NCBI RefSeq assembly: GCF_038592905.1
Contig: NZ_CP151943.1
Coordinates: forward strand, 2,431,001-2,495,000
Direction of reading: 5' to 3'
DNA length: 64,000 bases
Origin: Neobacillus sp. FSL H8-0543
GTDB lineage: Bacteria; Bacillota; Bacilli; Bacillales; Cytobacillaceae
Every line of letters starts with the position of its first letter. Position 1 is the stretch's first letter. The position numbers and the translations under genes were made by a program. The notes beneath the pieces were generated by a model that was not told the origin of the DNA, ran no database searches, and was given only the letters and a program-made list of their open reading frames with translations. Below, in pieces: positions 25,341 to 34,104 of this stretch.

Positions 25341-26051
25341 TTACTCCTGCTCAGGATTCCGCAGGTAGTATCCGACTCCTCGACGAGTTATAATCCAAGT
25401 TGGATGGCTAGGGTTATCTTCAATTTTTTCACGTAATCGACGAACGGTAACATCCACTGTACGGACATCTCCATAGTAATCATAGCCCCAAACGGTTTGA
25501 AGCAAGTGTTCTCTCGTCATTACTTGTCCAATATGTTTTGCAAGATAATAAAGCAACTCAAATTCCCTGTGGGTTAACTCAATTGTCTCGCCGCGCTTGG
25601 AGACGACATAAGCATTAGGATGTATCACAAGCAAACCTACTTCAATTTCATTCGATTCATTTTCAGCTTCAGGCTGGGATACGATTACCTGGTGACGCCT
25701 TAAATTTGCTTTTACCCTCGCAATTAATTCCCTGGTGCTAAAGGGCTTCGTCACATAATCATCCGCCCCAAGCTCCAAACCTAATACTTTATCAATTTCT
25801 GAGTCCTTTGCGGTCAACATAATGATTGGCATTTCATACTTTTTCCGTACTTCACGGCAAACTTCCATTCCATCTTTTAACGGCAGCATAATATCCAATA
25901 GGATTAAGTCTGGTTGAATTTCTTCTACCATTGTTATTGCTTCATTTCCATCGTAGGCACAATAAACATCGTAGCCTTCTTTTTTTAGGTTAAACTGCAA
26001 TATGTCTGCAATTGGTTTTTCATCATCTACAACAAGAATTTTCTTTTCCAT
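25341..26051 (-). CDS. walR: WalR response regulator (YycF)
   Basis: A 236-aa OmpR-type regulator. The receiver domain has acidic residues DDE (9-11) and phosphorylated Asp 53 in LLDIMLP, with the Lys in YVTKPFS; the C-terminal winged helix contains [20 protein letters not shown]. It controls autolysin genes through TGTWAH-N5-TGTWAH boxes. AGGAG lies before the ATG. First gene of the walRKHIJ unit. Confidence 0.97.
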   Translation of the reverse strand: MEKKILVVDDEKPIADILQFNLKKEGYDVYCAYDGNEAITMVEEIQPDLILLDIMLPLKDGMEVCREVRKKYEMPIIMLTAKDSEIDKVLGLELGADDYVTKPFSTRELIARVKANLRRHQVIVSQPEAENESNEIEVGLLVIHPNAYVVSKRGETIELTHREFELLYYLAKHIGQVMTREHLLQTVWGYDYYGDVRTVDVTVRRLREKIEDNPSHPTWIITRRGVGYYLRNPEQE

Positions 26052-26230
26052 TACATTGCTCCTTTTTAAAATAATCTATTTGATTAACAATATAAAAAGC
26101 AAATCTACTCTAATTACTTTACCATTGTTTTAGCCTTAATTCATCTATTAGAAGTATTAGTAAAAAGTGGTGTAAGCTTTCAGTATTGTGGAGTCTGCAA
26201 ATCGTTGGGATCCTATTTTAAACAGAAACC

Positions 26231-26270
26231 AAAATATAAAAGAGTCCCCAGCAGTTAAACTAGAGACTCT
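26231..26270 (-). terminator. Terminator after the M23 peptidase gene
   Basis: Arms AGAGTC (26241-26246) and GACTCT (26265-26270) with an AT-rich, T-rich tail on the - strand separate this gene from walR. Confidence 0.65.
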
Positions 26271-26285
26271 CTTTATCATATTTCC

Positions 26286-27746
26286 TTATTTTCCTACATA
26301 TGAAAGCGGATTTTGGTTTACTCCACCTTTAAATACTTCAAAATGCAAATGGATTCCAGTAGAGTTTCCTGTTGTGCCCATAACTCCAATATGTGATCCC
26401 TTTGAAACTGTTTGTCCTACACTCACATCAATTGAAGATAAATGTGCATAAAGTGTCCGTAATCCATTTTGATGATCAATGATAATTTTATTTCCATACG
26501 CTCCACTATAACCAGCAGATACAACGACACCATTATCGGCAGCCTTTATTGTACGATTGCTTGGTCTGGCAATATCGATTCCTTTGTGCATACTGCCCCA
26601 TCTATAACCCATCTCGCTAGAAATATAACCGCCTACCGTTGGCCATGCAAGGCTGCCGCTGCCGCGGGAAGGTATGACCTTGGTACCCATGACTACAATA
26701 TGATCAACTGGCTGTTGAAGAACTGTCTCACTTGCTACCTCTTTTTTAATTATATTCCCATTTTTTTCTGAGATAGCAAATGTAACTGAACGGGAACCAT
26801 TTTTACCTTCTTGTTTTACTTTGGTTTCACCCTTAGGCATTGTAGAGTCATTCTCGACTTCTTTTGTAAATGGAATGTCCTCTTTTTGATTCATTTCTTT
26901 AGTGACAATAACTTCAATATATGGCTTTAGTGCTGTAATATTTACTTCCTGGCCGATTTTTAACACAGTATCTTCTTTAATATCTGGATTCAATACCAAT
27001 AACTCTTCAAGCTTTAAACCATTATCATTTGCTACTGAACCTAGAACATCACCCTCTTTTACAACATACTTCTTTTCTTCTAAAGTGCCCTTTTGTAAAA
27101 GTGTGATGGCTTCATCTACAGATACTATTTTTTCTGGTTCTATTTTTTCTGCTTGAACTGCAACATTTTCAGATAAAACGACGTCTAATAGACGAGTTTC
27201 ATTTTCCTTTAGTGCTGGTAAAGTATTAGACGTTGAAGCTTTTCTAGCTTCAAGTTCTGTTAATTGCTCTGCTGTTACATATTTAAGTTTGAGATTTCTA
27301 ACAACCTCTTCAGCTGTTTCTCTACTATCTAAATAGACAACTGGTTTACCATCAATAACGATAGCAGAAGCTTCTGCTTGGAATTGAATAGCTTTCTCAA
27401 GATTATCAACTGCTTCTAGATTATTTGCTGTTGAATGGAATACCTGTTCAGAAATATATTCGACTTGAGGAGCAATCTGCAAATTGACATCCTTATGAGT
27501 TTCCTTTAATGTCTCGGCTTTTTCAGTAATAATAGTATCAACAACTTCTTTATTTGAAACGGTTCCAATATATGTTTCGTTAAGGTATACATAATAAACA
27601 GTTGTTAGTTTGAAATTGCTAGCTGCACTTGCTGGAATATTGCTAAATGCAAATGTCGAAGCAGCTAACGTGGTAATAATAGCCATTTTTAGAGATCGTC
27701 TTTTCGTTAATTTACTTGATTTTTTTCCTCTATTTAAAAATAACAT
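26286..27746 (-). CDS. Secreted LysM/G5/M23 peptidoglycan endopeptidase
   Basis: 486 aa. The signal peptide ends near ASAAS (residue 43), followed by a helical region, a LysM domain (about 222-270, KYVVKEGDVLGSVANDNGL), a G5 domain (about 280-355) and a C-terminal M23 metallopeptidase with zinc ligands in MHKGIDIA and HLHFEV. It would cut peptide cross-links in the wall during growth. It is encoded right upstream of walRK on the same strand, and a perfect WalR box lies upstream of its predicted promoter, so WalR control is likely. Confidence 0.92.
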   Translation of the reverse strand: MLFLNRGKKSSKLTKRRSLKMAIITTLAASTFAFSNIPASAASNFKLTTVYYVYLNETYIGTVSNKEVVDTIITEKAETLKETHKDVNLQIAPQVEYISEQVFHSTANNLEAVDNLEKAIQFQAEASAIVIDGKPVVYLDSRETAEEVVRNLKLKYVTAEQLTELEARKASTSNTLPALKENETRLLDVVLSENVAVQAEKIEPEKIVSVDEAITLLQKGTLEEKKYVVKEGDVLGSVANDNGLKLEELLVLNPDIKEDTVLKIGQEVNITALKPYIEVIVTKEMNQKEDIPFTKEVENDSTMPKGETKVKQEGKNGSRSVTFAISEKNGNIIKKEVASETVLQQPVDHIVVMGTKVIPSRGSGSLAWPTVGGYISSEMGYRWGSMHKGIDIARPSNRTIKAADNGVVVSAGYSGAYGNKIIIDHQNGLRTLYAHLSSIDVSVGQTVSKGSHIGVMGTTGNSTGIHLHFEVFKGGVNQNPLSYVGK

Positions 27747-27876
27747 TGGAATCCTCCTAAATTACAGAAACAACTCTCTTAAATTAGTACTTTATATCTA
27801 TAAAAGAATTTCCCTACTTTTTTATCCTCTATTACTTTACCATATTTCATTCTAAATAGACGAAAAGTCTCGATAA

Positions 27877-27893
27877 TGTAACAAAAATGTATA
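27877..27893 (+). promoter_or_regulatory. WalR-box-like sequence, second site
   Basis: TGTAAC-N5-TGTATA, one mismatch from TGTWAH-N5-TGTWAH, in reverse orientation to the M23 gene and inside its leader. Confidence 0.35.
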
Positions 27894-27989
27894 ATACCTG
27901 ACATTTTCCTACAAAAATAGTGGAAAGAAATAGGTCGAATCTCTCACTTTTTAAGGATATTTCCCATACAATATTAGAAATAATCCCCT

Positions 27990-27995
27990 ATTATA
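27990..27995 (-). promoter_or_regulatory. -10 element of the M23 gene promoter
   Basis: Perfect TATAAT preceded by TGG (extended -10). A weak TTGTCG lies 19 bp upstream. The leader would be about 240 nt. Confidence 0.5.
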
Positions 27996-28085
27996 CCAAC
28001 ATTTCTACTAATTTCGACAACCTGATGCAATTCTTTACAAGACCTTACAGTATTTGCAGTATATCTTCGAAAAAACCGAATTTTT

Positions 28086-28102
28086 GTTACAGTAATATTA
28101 CA
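28086..28102 (-). promoter_or_regulatory. WalR box upstream of the M23 endopeptidase
   Basis: On the - strand TGTAAT-ATTAC-TGTAAC matches the WalR consensus TGTWAH-N5-TGTWAH exactly, about 90 bp upstream of the predicted -10 and in the activating orientation. Confidence 0.65.
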
Positions 28103-28116
28103 ATGTTACACAATAA

Positions 28117-28146
28117 AAAAAGAAGCTTACAAATGCAAGCTTCTTT
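28117..28146 (-). terminator. Terminator of the tRNA cluster
   Basis: Strong stem AAGAAGCTT / AAGCTTCTT followed by seven T on the - strand, just after tRNA-Phe. Confidence 0.85.
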
Positions 28147-28152
28147 TTGGGA

Positions 28153-28225
28153 TGGCGCAGGACGGAATCGAACCGCCGACACAAGGATTTTCAGTCCTTT
28201 GCTCTACCGACTGAGCTACTGAGCC
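28153..28225 (-). tRNA. tRNA-Phe (GAA)
   Basis: 73 nt without encoded CCA. The anticodon loop is CTGAAAA (anticodon at 28190-28192), with intact D, anticodon and T arms. The acceptor stem has one U4.C69 mismatch (GGCTCAG against CTGCGCC), unusual for this tRNA. Last gene of the Lys-Glu-fMet-Asp-Phe cluster. Confidence 0.85.
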
Positions 28226-28337
28226 ATATTATTAAATGTTTCCTAAACCCTTATTCCAATCAGACACTTTGCTCAAAAGAACTTCCGTTCTTTCTCGCAG
28301 ATTGCCGCAGAAGCAAATCCAGTGATGTGAGCAATCT

Positions 28338-28362
28338 GCTCTACCGACTGAGCTACTGAGCC
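28338..28362 (-). pseudogene. 5' fragment of a tRNA-Phe copy
   Basis: Exact copy of nucleotides 1-25 of the tRNA-Phe gene, with part of its 5' flank also duplicated. It ends at the D-stem; the following sequence is not tRNA-like. Confidence 0.8.
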
Positions 28363-28419
28363 ATGATTAATATTGTTTCCTAAACTTTTACTGAGCCATT
28401 TATAATTTTTTTAAAAAAA

Positions 28420-28496
28420 TGGCGGTCCGGACGGGACTCGAACCCGCGACCTCCTGCGTGACAGGCAGGCATTCTAACCAACTGAACTACCGGACC
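28420..28496 (-). tRNA. tRNA-Asp (GTC)
   Basis: 77 nt with encoded CCA. Acceptor GGTCCGG pairs with CCGGACC, discriminator G73, anticodon GTC in loop CTGTCAC. It begins 2 nt after the initiator tRNA. Confidence 0.95.
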
Positions 28497-28498
28497 AA

Positions 28499-28572
<74 letters not shown>

Positions 28573-28766
28573 ACAATAATATTAATAAAGTTTTGTCTAT
28601 GCTCATAGCTAGTATGGACTGTATCAATCTCAGAAAGACTAACCAAGCAGCAACTTAGTGAACCTTGAACATATCAAGTTATCGTCGCCCCGATTTAAGT
28701 AAGCTAATTCAAGATGTAAGCTCAATCGGTGCGCTGTAGATTATTCGAAGAAGTTTATTCGAACGT

Positions 28767-28796
28767 GCTCCACCCCGCGACAATAATATTAATAAA
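28767..28796 (-). pseudogene. 5' fragment of a tRNA-fMet copy
   Basis: 30 bp identical to 28560-28589, covering nucleotides 1-13 of the initiator tRNA plus 17 bp of 5' flank. No remaining tRNA body. Confidence 0.8.
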
Positions 28797-28800
28797 ATAA

Positions 28801-28875
28801 TGGTGACCCCTACGGGATTCGAACCCGTGTTACCTCCGTGAAAGGGAGGTGTCTTAACCACTTGACCAAGGGGCC
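28801..28875 (-). tRNA. tRNA-Glu (TTC)
   Basis: 75 nt with encoded CCA. Anticodon TTC in loop CTTTCAC; acceptor GGCCCCT pairs with AGGGGTC through one G.U. Confidence 0.95.
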
Positions 28876-28913
28876 ATTTAAATTGAAAGTTATTTTGCAA
28901 ATGCAAAGAACTT

Positions 28914-28989
28914 TGGTGAGCCATGAAGGATTCGAACCTTCGACCCTCTGATTAAAAGTCAGATGCTCTACCAACTGAGCTAATGGCTC
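28914..28989 (-). tRNA. tRNA-Lys (TTT)
   Basis: 76 nt with encoded CCA. Anticodon TTT in loop CTTTTAA; acceptor GAGCCAT pairs with ATGGCTC. First intact gene of the cluster. Confidence 0.95.
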
Positions 28990-29102
28990 GACACATTAAA
29001 TTATTTCCTAATCTTATATTTCTGTAAGTCGGATGTTCCGTTTACATCTTTCCAAGACGTAAACTGCACAACTCGAAGCTAATTCACGAGGCAATGCTCG
29101 TT

Positions 29103-29134
29103 GCTCTATCAACTGAGCTAATGGCTCGACACAT
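29103..29134 (-). pseudogene. 5' fragment of a tRNA-Lys copy
   Basis: 32 bp matching 28965-28996 with one difference: nucleotides 1-25 of tRNA-Lys plus 5' flank. The 3' part is absent. Confidence 0.8.
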
Positions 29135-29221
29135 AAATTGTTTCCGTTTGTGACGACGCTTTTTATAATAGCATGGATGATAGAGAATAAGCAACTCTTT
29201 TTTAAAATTTATTTATATAAA

Positions 29222-29254
29222 ATAATAAGTCCTCGCTTTGAGGACTTATTATTT
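29222..29254. terminator. Bidirectional terminator after purA
   Basis: A perfect 14-bp stem (29222-29235 with 29241-29254), loop GCTTT, AT-rich outer part with T tail on both strands, directly after the purA stop. Confidence 0.85.
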
Positions 29255-29257
29255 TCC

Positions 29258-30550
29258 TTAAATTTGTCTCCAAGGACTGCGAACCACATTTGTTTGATTA
29301 CGGTCTGGACCGACAGAGAATGTCGTTAATGGAATACCTGTAAGCTGGGTTACACGTTCCACGTAGTGGCGTGCGTTTTCAGGCAGATCATCTAAGGACT
29401 TACATGTAGTGATATCCTCAGGCCAGCCTGGCAGTTCCTCATATACAGGTTCACATTCTGCCAAAACCTTTAGGCTAGCAGGATATTCGGTGATTAGTTC
29501 ACCCTTATAGCGATAAGCCGTACAAATCTTCACTGTCTCAAGACCTGATAAGACATCGATAGAATTAAGTGAAAGGTCTGTTAAGCCGCTTACCCGACGT
29601 GCATGCCGGACAACGACACTGTCAAACCATCCAATTCGGCGAGGACGGCCAGTTGTCGTTCCATATTCACGTCCCACTTCACGGATACGATTTCCTATCT
29701 CATCATGCAATTCAGTTGGGAACGGACCATCACCAACCCTTGAGGTGTAAGCTTTACAAACTCCAACGACATGGGTGATTTTCGATGGGCCAACACCTGA
29801 ACCGATCGTCACTCCGCCAGCAACGGGATTAGAAGAGGTTACAAATGGATACGTACCCTGGTCGATATCTAACATTACACCCTGTGCCCCTTCAAAAAGA
29901 ACACGTTTGCCCTCATCCAACGCATCATTCAATACTACAGAAGTATCACAAACATACTGTTTAATTTGTTGGCCATATTCATAATATTCTTCGAGGATCT
30001 CTTCTTTCGTAAAACCTGTGGTCTCGTAGATTCGTTCGAACAGACGATTTTTCTCAGCAAGGTTCCGTTCAAGCTTTTCTTCAAACACATCATGTTCAAG
30101 TAGATCAGCAATTCTTATACCAACACGGGCTGCTTTATCCATATAAGCTGGACCAATTCCTTTTTTGGTTGTCCCAATCTTATTCGCACCCTTACTTTCT
30201 TCTTCTACAGCATCAAGTTTTAAATGGTAAGGAAGAATCACATGTGCTCGATTGCTTATGCGAAGATTATCTGTTGTAATTCCTTTTTCATGTAAGTAAG
30301 CTAATTCTTGTACAAGTGCCTTTGGATCAACAACCATTCCGTTTCCAATGACACAAATTTTCTCTTTATAAAATATTCCCGATGGAATTAAGTGCAATTT
30401 GTAGGTTTCACCGTTAAACTTTATCGTGTGACCAGCATTATTGCCCCCTTGATAACGAGCAATCGCCTCTGCGTTTTCTGATAGGAAATCTGTAATTTTC
30501 CCTTTTCCTTCGTCTCCCCATTGTGTACCAACAACTACGACTGATGACAT
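29258..30550 (-). CDS. purA: Adenylosuccinate synthetase
   Basis: 430 aa; joins IMP and aspartate using GTP, the first committed step to AMP. The N-terminal GTP-binding loop is [11 protein letters not shown], followed by [11 protein letters not shown], the IMP-contacting [11 protein letters not shown] and the C-terminal [16 protein letters not shown] lies 6 nt before the ATG at 30550; the frame runs to 30601, but those residues cover the ribosome site. PurR control is indicated by the upstream inverted PurBox pair. Confidence 0.97.
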   Translation of the reverse strand: MSSVVVVGTQWGDEGKGKITDFLSENAEAIARYQGGNNAGHTIKFNGETYKLHLIPSGIFYKEKICVIGNGMVVDPKALVQELAYLHEKGITTDNLRISNRAHVILPYHLKLDAVEEESKGANKIGTTKKGIGPAYMDKAARVGIRIADLLEHDVFEEKLERNLAEKNRLFERIYETTGFTKEEILEEYYEYGQQIKQYVCDTSVVLNDALDEGKRVLFEGAQGVMLDIDQGTYPFVTSSNPVAGGVTIGSGVGPSKITHVVGVCKAYTSRVGDGPFPTELHDEIGNRIREVGREYGTTTGRPRRIGWFDSVVVRHARRVSGLTDLSLNSIDVLSGLETVKICTAYRYKGELITEYPASLKVLAECEPVYEELPGWPEDITTCKSLDDLPENARHYVERVTQLTGIPLTTFSVGPDRNQTNVVRSPWRQI

Positions 30551-30602
30551 TAAGGCACCTCCAAAAGTTATGCGTTCATTTAAATATATAAATCCACTCA
30601 CT

Positions 30603-30632
30603 ATTTTAACAATTTTATGATAAAAAAGTCAA
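30603..30632 (-). promoter_or_regulatory. purA promoter
   Basis: -35 TTGACT (30627-30632) and -10 TAAAAT (30603-30608) 18 bp apart on the - strand, immediately downstream of the PurBoxes. Confidence 0.6.
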
Positions 30633-30638
30633 CTAAAC

Positions 30639-30675
30639 ACGAACATTATATATTAATTTATTAATATATGTTCGT
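30639..30675. promoter_or_regulatory. PurR operator (paired PurBoxes)
   Basis: Inverted ACGAACAT (30639-30646) and ATGTTCGT (30668-30675) separated by 21 bp of AT-only sequence. The CGAA cores and spacing fit the paired PurBox upstream of PurR-regulated genes in Bacillus. Confidence 0.7.
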
Positions 30676-30779
30676 AAAATAGTAATATTTGAATCTATTA
30701 ATACTCTTCATTGTAAAACTGGGTAATTTTTCATAAAATTAGTATGTTGTTAATAAATAAATAGGATAGGATGTGCAGT

Positions 30780-31705
30780 ATGAAACTAAAAGAGCGCTTG
30801 GAACCCACTGAATTAGTAATTTTCAGAAGTTTGAATGGGAGAATGGTATTATCTGAAAAGGATAAAATTTACTATTTATTCTTGAAAAGGGCTTCAAAGG
30901 TGAACTGAATAGTGACTTATGGTTAGAGGGACTCTCAAAAAATTGGCTTATTATTCATGACTTAATGCTTGAATGTAACTACTCATTTTTCCAAATTGAT
31001 ACCTTGCTTCTTTCCTACGATACACTCTACCCCTTAGAAGTTAAAAATTATGAAGGTGATTTTATTATCGAAGGTGATAGGTGGTGTACCGTTTCAAAAA
31101 GGGATATTAAGAATCCAATTAATCAGATGGAACGTACTGAATCCTTATTCCGACAATTACTTCAAAGTCTTGGTTATAAGTTCCCTATTCAATCATACCT
31201 TATCTTCATTAACCCCGAATTCCACTTATATCATGCCCCACCAAACCCTTCAATTATTTTTCCAGCACAGCTTACTCGCTTTTTGAAGAAGCTAAACACG
31301 AAGACTACAAAAGTGAATCAAAGGATTTTAACATTAGCTGAAAAGTTAATTGCTCTTCATACTACAGAGTCCCCCTACACCAAGTTACCTCCATATAGCT
31401 ATGAAAAACTAGATAAAGGTCCCCTTTGTCCAAAGTGTTATTCATTATATACAAATTTAGTTGATGAAATATTGTCGTGTACAAATTGCGGCTTCAACGA
31501 AGATGACATTGATGTAGCAATATTACGTAGTGTTGCGGAATATAAATTACTTTTTCCTGAAAGGAAAATAACTACAAAAGCAATTCATGATTGGTGTAGC
31601 ATTATTAAATCAAAGAAAACAATTCGAAGAGTTCTTTCAAAAAACTTTCTCTTAGTAGGTCATGGGAAGTCAGCAAAATTTGTATCTCCAGTGATTGATA
31701 ATTAA
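30780..31705 (+). pseudogene. NERD-domain protein gene, frameshifted
   Basis: Two frames make one NERD (nuclease-related domain) protein. From ATG 30780 the first encodes about 40 residues and stops at 30906. The second, continuing from about 30884, reads EKGFKGELNSDLWLEGL then FFQIDTLLLSYDTLYPLEVKN, the NERD core with QID and EVK catalytic-type residues. One missing base near TTG-AAAAGGG (30884) explains the break. The C-terminus has a zinc ribbon (CPKC...CTNC) and a helical region. The frame from ATG 30965 alone (246 aa) lacks the first strands of the domain. It is on the + strand, against most neighbours. Confidence 0.75.
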
Positions 31706-31738
31706 AATTGAACACTTTTGTATTCTTAGCTTTCCTTG

Positions 31739-32063
31739 GGTTACCGTCTAACTGCTTTTTCCTAAGGATCGGGCAACATTGGCCTCCTATGGTTACCATC
31801 CAACTGCTTTTTCCTGTGGCCCGGGCATCATTGGCCTCCTATGGTTACCGCTCCACCACTTTTTCCTGAGGATCGGGCATCATTGGCCTCCTATGGTTAC
31901 CATCCAACCGCTTTTTCCTGAGGATCGGGCATCATTGGCCTCCTATGGTTACCGCTCCACCACTTTTTCCTGTGGCCCGGGCATCATTGGCCTCCTATGG
32001 TTACCGCTCCACCACTTTTTCCTGAGGATCGGGCATCATTGACCACCTTGGTTACTGTTCTGC
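31739..32063. repeat. 52-bp tandem repeat array (six units plus partial)
   Basis: Units start at 31739, 31791, 31843, 31895, 31947 and 31999, each 52 bp (the last 51), with a degenerate start of a seventh. Shared frame: GGTTACC, CTTTTTCCTG, CGGGCATCATTGGCCTCCTAT. Two positions alternate between variants (CATCCAACTG or CGCTCCACCAC; TGTGGCCC or GAGGATC). No spacers, no coding pattern. Confidence 0.92.
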
Positions 32064-32111
32064 CCCTTTTTATAGCATCAATCTACGAATTAGCAGGCAT
32101 AAATTAATTTC

Positions 32112-32143
32112 TCAAAAAAGCTAGCCAATTATCTGGCTAGCTT
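32112..32143 (-). terminator. Terminator of the rplI-dnaB unit
   Basis: 10-bp stem AAGCTAGCCA / TGGCTAGCTT (arms 32118-32127 and 32134-32143) with a T run on the - strand, right after dnaB. Confidence 0.85.
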
Positions 32144-32148
32144 CAAAA

Positions 32149-33504
32149 CTATGCACCTGGAGCAGCATCATAGCGTGTTTCTAGATTTACAAATTTATTG
32201 TATTCTTTTACAAACGCTAATGAAACTGTCCCTGTTGGACCGTTACGCTGCTTTGCAATGATGATTTCTATAATATTCTTATTCTCTGATTCTTTGTCAT
32301 AGTAATCGTCACGGTACAAGAATGCTACAATATCGGCATCCTGCTCGATACTACCTGATTCACGGATATCGGACATCATCGGGCGTTTATCCTGACGTTG
32401 TTCCACACCACGAGAAAGCTGAGAAAGTGCAATAACGGGAATTTGAAGCTCACGCGCCAATTGCTTGAGGGAGCGGGAAATCTCAGATACTTCCTGCTGA
32501 CGGTTTTCACCCGAACGGCCACTTCCTAAAATGAGCTGCAAATAATCAATTAAGATCATGCCTAGGCCATGCTCTTGCTTTAAACGGCGGCATTTGGAAC
32601 GGATATCACTAATTCTAACCCCTGGAGTATCATCGATGAAAATACCTGAGTTAGACAGACTGCCCATTGCCATTGTCAGTTTGCCCCAATCATCATCCGT
32701 CAAAGAACCGGTACGAAGACGCTGCGCGTCAATATTTCCCTCAGAACACAGCATACGCATTACAAGCTGTTCTGCGCCCATCTCAAGACTAAAAATCGCA
32801 ACATTCTCATCCGTTTTCGTCGCAACATTGGCTGCAATATTCAAAGCAAAGGCCGTTTTACCCACGGAAGGACGTGCTCCAACAATAATTAAGTCATTAC
32901 GCTGGAATCCAGCTGTCATCCGGTCCAGTTCTGCGAATCCCGTAGCAATGCCAGTAACTTCACCAACACGGTTGTGCATCTCTTCAATATTGTCATACGT
33001 ACGAACGAGAACATCTTTAATATTGTGGAATGCACCTGCATTTTTTCGTTGAGCAACAGCTAATATGTTTTTCTCCGCTTCGCTTAATAATGCTTCCACT
33101 TCATCTTCACGGGCATAACCATCCGATGCAATCGCAGTTGCTGTACGAATTAAGCGCCTAAGCAATGATTTTTCTTCTACGATTCTAGCATAATATTCAA
33201 TATTTGCAGCTGTAGGGACAGAGCCTGCGAGGTCACTTATATAACTTACTCCACCTGTATCTTCTAAAAGCTTAGTAGCTGCAAGTTCTTCGGATACCGT
33301 TACTAAGTCCACGGCTTTCCCTTCATCATTTAACTTAAGCATCACATTAAAAATCTTTTGGTGTGCTGCACGATAAAAATCTTCAGGTATTAATATTTCA
33401 GAAGCTACAGTTAAGGAGGTAGGTTCTAAAAAAATCGCACCTAATATGGCCTGCTCCGCTTCAATATTTTGTGGCGGCAGACGATCTGCAAATAAATCGC
33501 TCAT
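32149..33504 (-). CDS. dnaB: Replicative DNA helicase (DnaB family; dnaC in B. subtilis naming)
   Basis: A 451-aa hexameric helicase that unwinds DNA at the fork. The N-terminal primase-interacting domain starts PPQNIEAEQAILGAIFLEP; the RecA-like domain has Walker A GARPSVGKTAFALN, Walker B MILIDYLQLI and the arginine-finger region. Shine-Dalgarno AGGAGG upstream. Downstream of gdpP and rplI as in B. subtilis. Confidence 0.97.
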   Translation of the reverse strand: MSDLFADRLPPQNIEAEQAILGAIFLEPTSLTVASEILIPEDFYRAAHQKIFNVMLKLNDEGKAVDLVTVSEELAATKLLEDTGGVSYISDLAGSVPTAANIEYYARIVEEKSLLRRLIRTATAIASDGYAREDEVEALLSEAEKNILAVAQRKNAGAFHNIKDVLVRTYDNIEEMHNRVGEVTGIATGFAELDRMTAGFQRNDLIIVGARPSVGKTAFALNIAANVATKTDENVAIFSLEMGAEQLVMRMLCSEGNIDAQRLRTGSLTDDDWGKLTMAMGSLSNSGIFIDDTPGVRISDIRSKCRRLKQEHGLGMILIDYLQLILGSGRSGENRQQEVSEISRSLKQLARELQIPVIALSQLSRGVEQRQDKRPMMSDIRESGSIEQDADIVAFLYRDDYYDKESENKNIIEIIIAKQRNGPTGTVSLAFVKEYNKFVNLETRYDAAPGA

Positions 33505-33654
33505 ATATCAAAAACCTCCTATTTTGAAGAGGATGACTTACCTATTTAATAGAATTTTTATATAAAATGAAGAAAAGTGACCAGTTAGAACCGATCACGT
33601 CATTTGTTAACTTTAATAGTGTAACATGTTTATCTGGAAATTGAACTGGCAAAA

Positions 33655-34104
33655 TTAGTTTGTTTCTTTAACTGAAACCGTCAAGGTTGCCAAAACTTCA
33701 TGGTGAAGTTTGACTGGAACCTTTGTCGAACCTAGTGTACGGATGGCATCGGTTAATTCCATTTTTCGTTTATCAATCTTAATTCCATGCTTCTTTAACA
33801 GTTCTTCAGCAATTTGCTTTGTAGTGATTGAACCGAATAATCGGCCGCCTTCACCTGCTTTTGCTGTTAATTCCACTGTGATTTTTTCCAATGTATCTTT
33901 TAGCTCTTTGGCTTCAGCAAGCTCTTCTGCTGCTAATTTTGCCTCTTTTTTCTTTTGAGCATCTAATGTACTAATACTCGCACTATTTGCTTCCATCGCT
34001 AAACCCTGTTTAATTAAAAAGTTATGTGCATAGCCATCAGCTACATTTTTAACTTCGCCTTTTTTCCCTTTTCCTTTAACGTCTTTTAGAAAAATTACTT
34101 TCAT
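33655..34104 (-). CDS. rplI: 50S ribosomal protein L9
   Basis: 149 aa. N-terminal [20 protein letters not shown] and the Gly/Lys-rich helix are standard, with a C-terminal domain containing [14 protein letters not shown]. It overlaps the gdpP stop by 4 bp, implying coupling. Confidence 0.97.
   Translation of the reverse strand: MKVIFLKDVKGKGKKGEVKNVADGYAHNFLIKQGLAMEANSASISTLDAQKKKEAKLAAEELAEAKELKDTLEKITVELTAKAGEGGRLFGSITTKQIAEELLKKHGIKIDKRKMELTDAIRTLGSTKVPVKLHHEVLATLTVSVKETN

Noticed and set aside
30551..30779. Purine riboswitch upstream of purA
   Set aside because: The region is very AT-rich and lacks the three-way junction; the paired PurBoxes explain purine control better.
31779..32042. 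87-codon open frame across the 52-bp repeats
   Set aside because: 52 is not a multiple of 3, so the frame changes from unit to unit; no ribosome site; the peptide is just translated repeat.
31739..32063. CRISPR array
   Set aside because: Units are contiguous with no unique spacers, and no cas gene is nearby.
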